Assembly (NCBI GenBank): GCA_017437065.1
Contig: JAFSBX010000061.1
Span: 1-64,000 of the forward strand
Direction: 5' to 3'
DNA: 64,000 nucleotides
Origin: Lachnospiraceae bacterium
Lineage (GTDB): Bacteria > Bacillota > Clostridia > Lachnospirales > Lachnospiraceae
A program made the position numbers and the translations under genes. Below the pieces are notes generated by a model. It did no database searches, was not told the DNA's origin, and saw only the letters and a list, made by a program, of their open reading frames with translations. Below are positions 19,994 through 29,304 of the stretch, piece by piece. Numbering within the stretch: the stretch's first letter is position 1; every line of letters begins with the position of its first letter.

Positions 19994-20043
19994 TAGCAGT
20001 AGTTTACCTGCTATTTTTAACCTGAGAATCAGATTTTCAGGTT
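19994..20043 (+). promoter_or_regulatory. Tandem hairpins between hisG and hisD
   Basis: TAGCAG (19994-19999) pairs with CTGCTA (20008-20013) and is followed by TTTTT, a weak terminator. Next, AACCTGA (20019-20025) pairs with TCAGGTT (20037-20043). Together they could reduce readthrough from hisZG into hisDB-IE or protect a processed end. There is no clear promoter in the 87-bp gap. Confidence 0.4.
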
Positions 20044-20063
20044 TTAAGAAAGGATGATATAAA

Positions 20064-21356
20064 ATGAGGATTGTAGACCTTACAAAAGAAACAAAAGACA
20101 ATCTTTTAAACGACTTATTAAAAAGAAGTCCTAACAATTATGGTACATATGAAGATACCGTTGCCGAAATAGTGAATAAAGTAAAAACAGAAGGCGACAA
20201 AGCATTATTTGAATATACAAGCAGATTCGACCACTGTGACCTCACAAAGGATACCATTCAGGTAACAAGAGAAGAAATCGAAGAAGCTTATGCAGCATTA
20301 GATAAAGATTTTATCGAGGTTATGAAAAAATCCGCGGAAAATATTCGTGAATTCCACGCAAAACAGATGCACAACAGCTGGATTGACACAAAAGACAATG
20401 GTTCTATCTTAGGACAGCGCATTACTGCATTGGAAAAAGTCGGCGTGTATGTACCGGGCGGAAAGGCAGCGTATCCTTCCAGCGTATTAATGAACATTGT
20501 GCCGGCAAAAGTAGCAGGCGTAGAAAAAATTATGATGACAACACCTCCGGGAAAAGACGGTAAAGTCAATCCGGGAACATTAGTAGCTGCTGATATCGCA
20601 GGTGCAGATGTCATTTATAAAGTAGGCGGTGCACAGGCAGTTGCAGCACTTGCTTTTGGAACAGAAAGTATTCCAAAAGTTGATAAAATTACAGGACCGG
20701 GAAACATCTTCGTAGCCCTCGCCAAAAAGGCAGTTTACGGTCACGTAAGTATTGATTCCATTGCAGGCCCCAGCGAAATTCTTGTACTCGCAGACGAAAC
20801 AGCAAATCCTCGTTTCGTAGCGGCAGATTTGCTTTCACAGGCAGAGCATGACGAACTTGCTTCCGCCATTTTAATTACTACAAGCAGAGAGCTTGCAGAA
20901 GCAGTTTCCGTACAGGTAGAAGAGTTCGTAAACCAGTTATCCAGAACAGATATTATGAAAAAATCTTTGGAAAATTACGGTTATATTCTGATTGCAGATT
21001 CTATGGACGATGCCATTGAAACAGCTAATGAGATTGCTTCCGAACACTTGGAAATTTTAACAAAGAATCCGTTTGAAACTATGACAAAGATTAAAAATGC
21101 AGGAGCGATTTTCCTTGGTGAATATTCCTCCGAGCCTTTAGGAGATTATTTTGCGGGTCCAAATCATGTACTTCCTACAAATGGAACAGCACGTTTCTTC
21201 TCGCCTCTTAATGTAGATGATTTCTTAAAGAAAACAAGTATTATCTCTTACTCTAAGAGTGCTTTGGAAGCCGTTCACAAAGATATTGAACTGTTTGCCG
21301 AAAATGAAGGTTTGACGGCTCATGCAAATTCTATTAAAGTAAGATTTGAGAATTAG
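20064..21356 (+). CDS. hisD: Histidinol dehydrogenase
   Basis: This 430-residue enzyme oxidises L-histidinol to histidine in two NAD+-dependent steps. GVYVPGGKAAYPSSVLM near 130, the signature IDSIAGPSEILVLADE (about 232-247), and the zinc-site DLLSQAEHDELA are all present. GPNHVLPTNGTARFFSPL near 370 carries the catalytic His. The full family length is present. Confidence 0.97.
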   Translation: MRIVDLTKETKDNLLNDLLKRSPNNYGTYEDTVAEIVNKVKTEGDKALFEYTSRFDHCDLTKDTIQVTREEIEEAYAALDKDFIEVMKKSAENIREFHAKQMHNSWIDTKDNGSILGQRITALEKVGVYVPGGKAAYPSSVLMNIVPAKVAGVEKIMMTTPPGKDGKVNPGTLVAADIAGADVIYKVGGAQAVAALAFGTESIPKVDKITGPGNIFVALAKKAVYGHVSIDSIAGPSEILVLADETANPRFVAADLLSQAEHDELASAILITTSRELAEAVSVQVEEFVNQLSRTDIMKKSLENYGYILIADSMDDAIETANEIASEHLEILTKNPFETMTKIKNAGAIFLGEYSSEPLGDYFAGPNHVLPTNGTARFFSPLNVDDFLKKTSIISYSKSALEAVHKDIELFAENEGLTAHANSIKVRFEN

Positions 21357-21388
21357 AATGAAATTTGGAATAGAAAGCAGGAAATTTT

Positions 21389-21976
21389 ATGGCAAGAAGT
21401 ACAACGATTGAACGCAATACAAAAGAAACTAACATTTCTGTTTCTTTGAATATTGATGGTGCAGGAAAAAGTGAAATCAATACAGGAATCGGCTTTTTTA
21501 ACCATATGTTAGAAGGCTTTGCAAAACACGGTTTTTTTGACCTGAATTGCATGGTAAAGGGTGATTTGGAAGTGGACGGACATCACACGGTAGAAGATAC
21601 CGGTATTGTGCTGGGAACCGCCATAAAAGAAGCACTTGGGGATAAAGCAGGTATTACAAGATATGGCTCTTTTATACTGCCAATGGATGAAACTTTAGTG
21701 CTTTGTGCCATTGATTTGTGCGGACGCCCTTATTTTTCCTTTGAATGTGAGTTTGATTCCGATAAAGTAGGAGAGTTTGATACACAACTGGTAAGAGAAT
21801 TTTTCTATGCCATTTCCTACAGTGCAGCCATGAATCTGCACATCAAAGTGCTCTCAGGAATGAATGACCACCATAAAATCGAGGCAATGTTTAAGGCTTT
21901 TGCAAAAGCACTTGATATGGCGGTTACAAAAGACGAGCGTATTACAAGCGTTTTAAGTACAAAAGGAAGTTTATAA
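21389..21976 (+). CDS. hisB: Imidazoleglycerol-phosphate dehydratase
   Basis: This 195-residue monofunctional HisB lacks a phosphatase domain. GIGFFNHMLEGFAKHG (about 31-46), DGHHTVEDTGIVLG (about 67-80) and MNDHHKIEAMFKAFA (about 154-168) provide the histidines and acids of the two manganese sites. The start has AGCAGGAAA upstream. It acts on imidazole-glycerol phosphate from HisF/HisH, whose genes are not in the window. Confidence 0.97.
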   Translation: MARSTTIERNTKETNISVSLNIDGAGKSEINTGIGFFNHMLEGFAKHGFFDLNCMVKGDLEVDGHHTVEDTGIVLGTAIKEALGDKAGITRYGSFILPMDETLVLCAIDLCGRPYFSFECEFDSDKVGEFDTQLVREFFYAISYSAAMNLHIKVLSGMNDHHKIEAMFKAFAKALDMAVTKDERITSVLSTKGSL

Positions 21977-22003
21977 AGGAAAATTTATAAAGGAAGGTAC
22001 CTT

Positions 22004-23287
22004 ATGCAACAGAAAAAATTTATACCATGTATTTATCTTTATCAGGAAAAAGCTGTAAAATGCTTAAAAGATAAAACGGTTATTAATATGAACCCTGTAG
22101 AACTTGCAAAATTCTACAACGATAACGGTGCAGATGCACTGATTGTTTTTGATTTATCAAACGGTGATGCAGAACATGAAGCTGCACTTGATGTAATTAA
22201 AGCAATTTGCGCATCTATTGAAATTCCGGTCATTGGTGCAGGAAATGTGCATCGTATGGAAGATATTAAGAAATTACTTTATGCAGGATGTAAACAGGCA
22301 GCTTTAAATTACAGTAAAGAAGAAAATATTAACATTACAGAAGAAGTTTCCTTAAAGTTTGGAAAAGAGAAAATTGTAGCATGCTACAGTGGTGCCGATG
22401 CCGTTCACGAACATAAGGAACTTATCGAAACCTATGTCAGTGAACTGATTTTAGTAAATGAAGCTGCTATTAAGGAATCTTATTTTGCATGCAGTATTCC
22501 TACCATTATAGCTCTTCCGGAAGTTTCTCTTGATAAATTATTTGAAATTCTCGGAAATGCTTCTGTCAGCGGCATTACAGGCAATGCGGTAAATGACAAC
22601 GCAAAGGAGCTGAATGCCATGAAAAATATGTGTAAGTCCAACGGAATTGAAGTAAATCTTGTAGAACCTTCCCTTACATGGAAAGACTTTAAGTTAAATT
22701 CTGACGGAATGATTCCTGTGGTTGTACAGGATTACAAAACAGAGCAGGTTCTTATGGTTGCCTATATGAACGAAGAGGCATTTAACACGACCATTAAAAC
22801 CGGAAAAATGACTTATTACAGCCGAAGCCGTAACGAGCTTTGGATTAAAGGAGATACCAGCGGACATTACCAGTACATGAAGTCTTTGACAACAGACTGT
22901 GATAAAGATACTTTACTTGCTAAAGTTTCTCAGGTTGGTGCTGCATGCCATACCGGAAGCTACAGCTGCTTCTTTAATGAAGTCGTTCCGGGAGATGCAA
23001 ATGCTGCCAACCCGTTAAAGGTATTTGAAGATGTATTTAATGTAATTAAGGACAGAAAAATCAACCCTAAGGAAGGTTCTTATACGAACTATCTTTTTGA
23101 CAAAGGCATTGATAAAATCCTGAAAAAAGTCGGAGAAGAAGCTACGGAAATCGTTATTGCTGCAAAAAATCCGAATGCAAATGAAATTAAGTATGAAATC
23201 TCTGATTTCCTTTATCATATGATGGTTCTTATGGTAGAAAAGGGTGTTACCTGGGAAGAAATTACAGAAGAATTGGCTAATCGATAG
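22004..23287 (+). CDS. hisIE: HisI-HisE bifunctional enzyme with an N-terminal HisA/HisF-like domain
   Basis: This 427-residue protein is about twice the length of usual HisIE. Residues 1-220 resemble a HisA/HisF beta/alpha barrel (ADALIVFDLSNGD, then EIPVIGAGNVHRMEDIKKLL) but have no full set of catalytic residues that I can see. Residues 223-330 are HisI: DCDKDTLLAKVSQVGAACHTG holds the metal-binding Asp and Cys. Residues 340-427 are HisE: DKILKKVGEEATEIVIAAK. It should hydrolyse phosphoribosyl-ATP and open the ring of the product. The barrel may scaffold or channel substrate. The AAGGAAGGTACC leader gives a clear start. Confidence 0.92.
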   Translation: MQQKKFIPCIYLYQEKAVKCLKDKTVINMNPVELAKFYNDNGADALIVFDLSNGDAEHEAALDVIKAICASIEIPVIGAGNVHRMEDIKKLLYAGCKQAALNYSKEENINITEEVSLKFGKEKIVACYSGADAVHEHKELIETYVSELILVNEAAIKESYFACSIPTIIALPEVSLDKLFEILGNASVSGITGNAVNDNAKELNAMKNMCKSNGIEVNLVEPSLTWKDFKLNSDGMIPVVVQDYKTEQVLMVAYMNEEAFNTTIKTGKMTYYSRSRNELWIKGDTSGHYQYMKSLTTDCDKDTLLAKVSQVGAACHTGSYSCFFNEVVPGDANAANPLKVFEDVFNVIKDRKINPKEGSYTNYLFDKGIDKILKKVGEEATEIVIAAKNPNANEIKYEISDFLYHMMVLMVEKGVTWEEITEELANR

Positions 23288-23323
23288 ATTCATATATAAA
23301 CATAAAGAAATGGATATCAACGA

Positions 23324-23352
23324 GTGGGAAGCTTAGTCTTCCCACATTTTTT
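23324..23352 (+). terminator. Terminator of the his operon
   Basis: GTGGGAAG (23324-23331) pairs with CTTCCCAC (23338-23345) around a 6-base loop, followed by ATTTTTT. It is a clean Rho-independent terminator 36 bases after hisIE. Confidence 0.88.
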
Positions 23353-23463
23353 ATGTAATAGGAAATTGCTCAAATGTAGTGAGAGGCCAAAGAAGGAATT
23401 TTTATTCTTTCTTTATCATATCTTAATTACAAAGCCTTGCCCTAAATTAAAAAGGAACTTCTT

Positions 23464-23820
23464 ATGGAACAACATATTTCTACAGATACAAAACTTCAAC
23501 TTATACAAATGATTCGAGCAGAAAATCAACAAAATCGTATGAAAATGCAGTCTCGACAAAAAATATTAAATTATGGCTATATTGAGCCGGAAAGTTTTAC
23601 TGAAACCGACAATGTACATAACCCCTTTCTTGGACTACGCATTCGTATCGCCTTGTCATTCCTACTTTTTCTTGCAATTTTCTTTCTTGATTATACAAAC
23701 ACAAAAATAGATACAATAGGCTCAAAAGAAATCATTTCTGCCATAAATCAAGAGATGGATATAAATTCAATTGATTTTATTCAAAATTTCACTTATACTT
23801 TATCTGATAAAGAAGAATAG
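23464..23820 (+). CDS. Small single-pass membrane protein of unknown function
   Basis: This 118-residue protein has a charged N-terminus (about 1-55, rich in Gln, Lys and Arg), one membrane helix (about 58-78, IRIALSFLLFLAIFFLDY) and a short outer segment. AAAGGAAC precedes the ATG. It stands alone between two strong terminators, so it is a monocistronic unit. No family recognised. Confidence 0.6.
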   Translation: MEQHISTDTKLQLIQMIRAENQQNRMKMQSRQKILNYGYIEPESFTETDNVHNPFLGLRIRIALSFLLFLAIFFLDYTNTKIDTIGSKEIISAINQEMDINSIDFIQNFTYTLSDKEE

Positions 23821-23823
23821 AAT

Positions 23824-23865
23824 ATTGCCGTTTCTCTTTATTATTACATGAAACGGCAATTTTTT
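23824..23865 (+). terminator. Terminator after the small membrane protein
   Basis: ATTGCCGTTTC (23824-23834) pairs with GAAACGGCAAT (23850-23860) over 11 bp, followed by TTTTTT. It separates this gene from the radical SAM operon. Confidence 0.88.
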
Positions 23866-23890
23866 ATGTAATAGTACAGAAAGGAACTTT

Positions 23891-25771
23891 ATGATTAAAC
23901 CAGCATTATCTGATGAAATTTTATTAAAAATCGAAAAACCGGCACGTTACATCGGCAACGAAGTAAACAATGTCATAAAAGACAAAAACAAAGTCGACAT
24001 CCGTTTCTGTATGTGTTTTCCTGACGTATACGAAATCGGTATGTCTCATTTGGGTATTCAGATTCTTTATGGTCTACTCAATTCTTTTGAAGATACATGG
24101 TGCGAGCGTGTCTATTCACCTTGGACGGATTTAGACAAAATCATGCGTGAACAGAGCATTCCTCTGTTTGCCTTAGAATCTCAGGAACCGGTAAAAGATT
24201 TTGATTTTTTGGGAATTACTCTGCAATACGAAATGTGCTATACAAATATTTTACAAATTTTGGATTTATCTAAAATTGCACTGTATTCTAAAGACAGAGA
24301 AGAAGACGATCCGATTGTTATCGGTGGCGGTCCATGCACTTACAATCCCGAACCGATTGCCGATTTTTTTGATATTTTCTACATCGGTGAAGGTGAAACT
24401 CAATATCGTAAACTTTTAGATGTTTATAAAGAAAATAAGAAAAACGGCGGAAGCAGAGAAGATTTCTTATATCTGGCAGCACAGATTCCAGGCATGTATG
24501 TACCGAGATTTTATGAAACAACCTACAACGAAGACGGAACCATTGCCTCTTTTGCCCCAATAAAAGAAAATGTTCCGGCTACTATATTAAAAGAAATGGT
24601 TACAGACGTTTCAAATGTTTATTATCCCGAAAAACCGGTCGTACCTTTTATTAAAGTTACACAGGACAGAGTTGTTTTGGAAATTCAACGTGGTTGTATC
24701 CGTGGCTGTCGTTTCTGTCAGGCGGGACAGCTTTACCGTCCGGTCAGAGAACGTGACGTAGACATGTTGAAAAAATACGCTGTAGCTATGTTAAAAAATA
24801 CAGGACACGAAGAAATTTCTTTAAGCTCCTTAAGCTCCAGTGACTACTCACAATTAGAAGAACTAATTGCATTTTTAATAGAAGACTGTAAGCAGAAAAA
24901 CATTAATATTTCCCTGCCATCTTTAAGAATTGATGCCTTTTCTTTGGATGTTATGAGTAAGGTACAGGATGTGAAAAAAAGTAGTCTTACCTTTGCACCG
25001 GAAGCAGGAAGTCAACGTTTGCGTGATGTCATCAACAAAGGCTTAACCGAAGAAGTCATTTTAAAAGGTGCCGCTTTGGCATTTGAAGGTGGTTGGACAA
25101 AGGTAAAATTATATTTCATGTTGGGACTGCCAACAGAAACCGAAGAGGACATCCGTGGTATTGCGGATCTTTCCAATAAAATAGCCAAAACATTTTTTGA
25201 AACTGTTCCAAAGGAAAAGAGAAACGGAAAAGTACAGATTGTTACCAGTACATCTTTCTTTATTCCAAAGCCTTTTACTCCATTCCAGTGGGCTGTGATG
25301 AGTACCAAAGAGGAATTTATTGAAAAAGCCCGCCTTACGAAAAAAGCTGTAATGGAACAGCTAAACCAGAAAAGTATCAAATACAACTGGCACGAAGCAG
25401 ATGTCAGCGTATTAGAAGGTGTTTTCGCACGAGGTGACAGAAAGGTCGCTCCAGTCATTGTCAAGGCTTATGAAAAAGGTTGCTTATTTGATTCCTGGAG
25501 CGAATATTTCCACAACGATTTATGGATGGAAGCATTTGACGAATGTAACGTTTCCATTGATTTTTATACGACAAGAGAACGCTCCCTTGATGAGATTTTC
25601 CCTTGGGATTTCTTAGACTGTGGTGTAACAAAAGACTTCCTGAAGCGTGAATGGTTAAAGGCAATGAACGAAACAGTTTCACCAAACTGCCGCGTACACT
25701 GTCAGGGTTGCGGTGCAAACCGTTTCCAGTGTGGGGTATGTACAGAAGAAAAAGGAAGTACCTGCGGCTAA
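23891..25771 (+). CDS. TIGR03960-family B12-binding-like/radical SAM protein
   Basis: This 626-residue protein has an N-terminal cobalamin-binding-like fold (residues 30-200, with VIGGGPCTYNPEPIADF) and a radical SAM domain with Cys-269, Cys-273 and Cys-276 (CIRGCRFC). FAPEAGSQRLRDVINKG follows near residue 375. The C-terminus ends in a cysteine cluster (HCQGCGANRFQCGVC) that could bind a second cluster or zinc. In many Firmicutes this protein is encoded with the TIGR03936 partner, as here. I know of no established reaction. Confidence 0.9.
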   Translation: MIKPALSDEILLKIEKPARYIGNEVNNVIKDKNKVDIRFCMCFPDVYEIGMSHLGIQILYGLLNSFEDTWCERVYSPWTDLDKIMREQSIPLFALESQEPVKDFDFLGITLQYEMCYTNILQILDLSKIALYSKDREEDDPIVIGGGPCTYNPEPIADFFDIFYIGEGETQYRKLLDVYKENKKNGGSREDFLYLAAQIPGMYVPRFYETTYNEDGTIASFAPIKENVPATILKEMVTDVSNVYYPEKPVVPFIKVTQDRVVLEIQRGCIRGCRFCQAGQLYRPVRERDVDMLKKYAVAMLKNTGHEEISLSSLSSSDYSQLEELIAFLIEDCKQKNINISLPSLRIDAFSLDVMSKVQDVKKSSLTFAPEAGSQRLRDVINKGLTEEVILKGAALAFEGGWTKVKLYFMLGLPTETEEDIRGIADLSNKIAKTFFETVPKEKRNGKVQIVTSTSFFIPKPFTPFQWAVMSTKEEFIEKARLTKKAVMEQLNQKSIKYNWHEADVSVLEGVFARGDRKVAPVIVKAYEKGCLFDSWSEYFHNDLWMEAFDECNVSIDFYTTRERSLDEIFPWDFLDCGVTKDFLKREWLKAMNETVSPNCRVHCQGCGANRFQCGVCTEEKGSTCG

Positions 25772-25806
25772 GATTCGCAGATTGTGAGAAAGGAATAGCA
25801 GTTACT

Positions 25807-26508
25807 ATGAAACTTAGAATTAAATTTTCCAAACATGGCGTCATGAAATTTATCGGACATCTGGATGTCATGCGATATTTTCAGAAAGCAATGCGCCGTG
25901 CGGATATTGATATTTCTTATACAACAGGATTCAGCCCTCACCAGATTATGTCCTTTGCGGCACCTCTTGGTGTAGGCTTGGAAAGTAATGGTGAATATCT
26001 TGATATAGAAGCCAATTCCGTAACAAGCTCTGCGGATATGACAGCACGTTTAAATGCAGTTATGGTAGACGGCATGCACGTTGAAAGTGTACGTATGCTG
26101 CCGGAAACAGCCGGCAATGCCATGGCAAGTGTAGCTGCCGCAAAATACAGCATTGGATTTGCTACCGGAAAAGAACCATCCTTTGACTTAAAAAATGCCG
26201 TAAGTGCTTTTATGTCAAAAGACACCATTTTGGTTACTAAACAAACAAAAAAAAGTGAAGTAGAGCTTGATTTAAAGCCCTACATTTATGAAATGACTTC
26301 TGAAAATGGGATTTTGACACTTTTTGTAGATGCCAGCAGTTCAGGTAATATCAAACCTGCTTTGGTTATGGAAGCTCTTTATAAAGAGAACGGTTGTGAA
26401 CTTCCTGAATTTGCATTACAGGTTACACGAGAAGATACTTATACAAATATCGGAACAGAAGAAGCACCTGAATTTGTTCCGTTAGAGGATATTGGACATG
26501 AGTTCTGA
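25807..26508 (+). CDS. TIGR03936-family (DUF2344) radical-SAM-associated protein
   Basis: This encodes 233 residues from ATG 25807 (MKLRIKFSKHGVMKFIGHLD). The longer frame upstream overlaps the preceding gene and has no signal. HLDVMRYFQKAMRRADIDI and GFSPHQIMSFAAPLGVGLES are the family marks. In some bacteria this domain is fused to the TIGR03960 protein, so the two probably act together. It overlaps the RNase G gene by 11 bp. Confidence 0.88.
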   Translation: MKLRIKFSKHGVMKFIGHLDVMRYFQKAMRRADIDISYTTGFSPHQIMSFAAPLGVGLESNGEYLDIEANSVTSSADMTARLNAVMVDGMHVESVRMLPETAGNAMASVAAAKYSIGFATGKEPSFDLKNAVSAFMSKDTILVTKQTKKSEVELDLKPYIYEMTSENGILTLFVDASSSGNIKPALVMEALYKENGCELPEFALQVTREDTYTNIGTEEAPEFVPLEDIGHEF

Positions 26509-27691
26509 AAATGGCAAGCTGTTGCTGACTCCTTATAAAAATAAAATTTTGTTACTTCATATTAAGAACAATCGTCTTGTTTTTGCACAGGCTTTTTCTG
26601 CAAAAAACGAGAGTATTTTGGGTAATATTTATATTGGAAAAGTAACAAATGTGGTAAAAAACATTGATGCGGCATTCGTGGAAATTTATCCGGGGCAGAT
26701 TTGCTTTCTGCCTTTAAAAGAATGCCGCCATGCCATTTTGACAAACCGTACTTATGACAAGCGTATTCTCGCCGGTGATGAAATAGTGGTACAGGTTGTA
26801 AAAGAAGCCGTGAAAACCAAGCAGCCCTCTGTAACGGCAAATATCTCCTTTACAGGAACCTACTGCGTAGTAACGACAGGAAAGAGAACTATCGGATATT
26901 CCAATAAATTGAAGGTTGCAGAGAAAGAAAAATTGGAGAAATTTTCAAAGGATTTCTTTTCCAATTCAACGTTTGGTTATGTTTTTCGTACAAATTGCAG
27001 GGAACTACATGGAAATTATGAGCCCCTTACGGAAGAACTTCATGTATTAACAAAAAAGGCCAACGATTTTCTTACTACAGCTGTACATCGTACCTGTTAC
27101 AGTCTGCTGGAAGAATCATCTGCACCATATATTTCCGCTGTAAACTCTATCTATCAGAATGAATATGATGAGATTATAACTGATAATCAGAGTCTTTATG
27201 AAAAGTTGACAGCATGTGCAGAACTTTCTTCCGCAAAAATCCGTTTTTATGAGGATGACAGCTTTCCTTTACAAAAACTGTATTCTGTAGAAACTAAGCT
27301 TTCAGAAGCACTTGCAAAGCAGGTCTGGTTAAAATCCGGCGGATATCTTGTGATTGAACCTACAGAGGCACTTACGGTAATTGATGTAAATACCGGGAAA
27401 TCCATTGGGAAGTGTACACCGGAGGAACATTACTTCCGTACGAATATGGAAGCTGCAAAGGAAATTGCAAGGCAGCTGAAATTGAGGAACATTTCCGGGA
27501 TTATTATTGTGGATTTTATTAATATGGATTCTAAGGATAAGGAAGACGAATTGCTTTTGCAGTTAAAGACAGATTTGAAGGGTGATTCTGTTAAGACGAA
27601 GGTGGTGGATATTACGCCGCTAGGCTTAGTGGAAATTACAAGACAGAAGATTAGCAAAACGTTGGCTGAACAGATGATGGAAATATCTTAG
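26498..27691 (+). CDS. rng: Ribonuclease E/G family protein
   Basis: This encodes about 397 residues from ATG 26498, with AGAGGA 8 bases upstream inside the previous gene. Residues 35-110 form an S1-like domain (GNIYIGKVTNVVKNIDAAFV). The catalytic aspartates are in LTVIDVNTGKSIG and IIIVDFINMDSKD, 40 residues apart as in RNase G. The zinc-link cysteines and extended C-terminus of RNase E are absent. It should trim rRNA and turn over mRNA. Confidence 0.92.
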   Translation: MSSENGKLLLTPYKNKILLLHIKNNRLVFAQAFSAKNESILGNIYIGKVTNVVKNIDAAFVEIYPGQICFLPLKECRHAILTNRTYDKRILAGDEIVVQVVKEAVKTKQPSVTANISFTGTYCVVTTGKRTIGYSNKLKVAEKEKLEKFSKDFFSNSTFGYVFRTNCRELHGNYEPLTEELHVLTKKANDFLTTAVHRTCYSLLEESSAPYISAVNSIYQNEYDEIITDNQSLYEKLTACAELSSAKIRFYEDDSFPLQKLYSVETKLSEALAKQVWLKSGGYLVIEPTEALTVIDVNTGKSIGKCTPEEHYFRTNMEAAKEIARQLKLRNISGIIIVDFINMDSKDKEDELLLQLKTDLKGDSVKTKVVDITPLGLVEITRQKISKTLAEQMMEIS

Positions 27692-27736
27692 AAATAGTAT
27701 GGCTGGCAGAAAGATATAAAAGAAAGAGAACACCAA

Positions 27737-28612
27737 ATGAATACGTTTAATTTAAAATGCCCTTGTTGCTCAGCAAACATGACATTAGACACGACTCACG
27801 AGTATGCTGTGTGTGAATACTGTGGTCATCAAATAGTACTTGAAAAAAAAGAAAAGCATGTAATAAAGAAAGAGCATCTTGGTTTCGTTGTTTTTTTAAC
27901 AATCTTCCTGTTACTTGGCACATTAGGATTGGCAATGACGTTCTATTCAAAGCCACTGTTAGAAGATCCTTTTGTTTATCTGGAAGTTACCTTCGAAGGA
28001 ATTGATGGTGATGGAGAACTTTCAATGAAGGTAAATAATAATGCGCCCGATGGAATTGACATGGCTAACGTTTCCTTTCAGAGCAAAAGTAAAACAAACT
28101 TGAGAGAAGGGGATATGATTGTCATTGAAGCAATCAGTACAGAATATCGTTTAAAAACATCAACCAAACGCTATACTGTAGAAGGATTAGAGCGTTATTT
28201 GAAAGATGTACAATCTTTAGATGAAAAACAGTTGGATACTATCTTTGGTGCTAATGAATCTATTCAATTCTATAATGTAGAGTTGGTTTTAGAAGATGAG
28301 GAAAATTTACAAATAAAGCCTTGTCGTCTTATTTGCTATAACAATAAAACAGAAAATGAATTATATTTGATTTCAGAAGTTTGTTTTACTGTATCAGACA
28401 AAAAATATTATACCGTTTCAGAGTGGGAAGACGTTATTGTAAATAGTGCAAATGGGAACCTTGCATTATCTTCTGGTTCGTATCGCGGAAATCTCACAAT
28501 TGTAAAATCATGGAGAAGTGCGATGTTATATGGAACATTTGAGGAAGCTGTAAGAGAGGTAGAAGGAGAACAGTCAGCACAGGAAGAATCAAGTATCCGC
28601 GACTTTGAGTAA
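27737..28612 (+). CDS. Zinc-ribbon membrane protein of unknown function
   Basis: This 291-residue protein has an N-terminal zinc ribbon (CPCC at 9-12 and CEYC near 31-34), one membrane helix (about 48-68) and a large extracytoplasmic domain (70-291) that is acidic at the end. The architecture resembles zinc-ribbon sensor or DUF-type proteins of Firmicutes with two CxxC knuckles inside the cell. I do not recognise the outer domain. The gene opens the accessory stretch between rng and rplU. Confidence 0.6.
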   Translation: MNTFNLKCPCCSANMTLDTTHEYAVCEYCGHQIVLEKKEKHVIKKEHLGFVVFLTIFLLLGTLGLAMTFYSKPLLEDPFVYLEVTFEGIDGDGELSMKVNNNAPDGIDMANVSFQSKSKTNLREGDMIVIEAISTEYRLKTSTKRYTVEGLERYLKDVQSLDEKQLDTIFGANESIQFYNVELVLEDEENLQIKPCRLICYNNKTENELYLISEVCFTVSDKKYYTVSEWEDVIVNSANGNLALSSGSYRGNLTIVKSWRSAMLYGTFEEAVREVEGEQSAQEESSIRDFE

Positions 28613-28646
28613 GTATTTTTTTGCACAGAAATGGAGTAATCATAGA

Positions 28647-29201
28647 ATGAAGTTTTTAGGTATGAAAAAAGTTCGGGATGGGAAGTATCTTAAGGGGTAC
28701 GAGTTGGCTTATTTGAATAAGTCTGGGGTTGAGAAGACTTATGAAATGGTAAGTTTTGCGGAGCTTAAGAATGCGGATGAACTTGGAAAAAAAATAAATG
28801 GAATTTCGATTGTTGCTTTTATGGACGGAAAAATGCTTCTGTTAAGGGAGTTTCGTATGGGTGTGAATCGGTTTGTTTATAATTTGTGTGCGGGTATGCT
28901 GGAATCCGGAGAAACGATAGAAGAGTGTATTGCACGGGAATTGTATGAAGAGACGGGATTAACGCTAAAACGAATATTAAGGATTTTACCGCCTTCTTTT
29001 GCGGCGGTTTCTATTTCGGATGTGAAGAATCAGATTGCTTTTGTGGAGGTTTCCGGGGAACTTTCTGATCATACTTCACCGAATGAAGATATTGAGCCGC
29101 ATTTTTATACGAAAGAGGAAATGGCAGAGCTTTTGGAATGTGAAGAATTAAGTACGAGAGCACAATTGGCAGGATTTTGTTTTACTCAAAATCTTATTTA
29201 G
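28647..29201 (+). CDS. NUDIX hydrolase (ADP-ribose pyrophosphatase-like)
   Basis: This encodes about 184 residues from ATG 28647; the frame extends to a TTG at 28605 that has no ribosome binding site. The NUDIX box is GMLESGETIEECIARELYEETGLTL (split here as GMLESGETIEEC and ARELYEETGL, about 86-110), with the G-x5-E-x7-REUxEE pattern intact. LREFRMGVNRFVYNLCAG matches the ADP-ribose/nucleoside-diphosphate-sugar pyrophosphatase group. Codons here use more G-ending triplets than the neighbours, hinting at a separate origin. Confidence 0.85.
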   Translation: MKFLGMKKVRDGKYLKGYELAYLNKSGVEKTYEMVSFAELKNADELGKKINGISIVAFMDGKMLLLREFRMGVNRFVYNLCAGMLESGETIEECIARELYEETGLTLKRILRILPPSFAAVSISDVKNQIAFVEVSGELSDHTSPNEDIEPHFYTKEEMAELLECEELSTRAQLAGFCFTQNLI

Positions 29202-29304
29202 TTTCATTTATTTGAGATGAAATTTAGACTATTTTTCCATTTTAGTTGCCCCCAATGAAACCATATGGATTATGTACCTATGAATAGGGAAAGGAAACTT
29301 TTTC

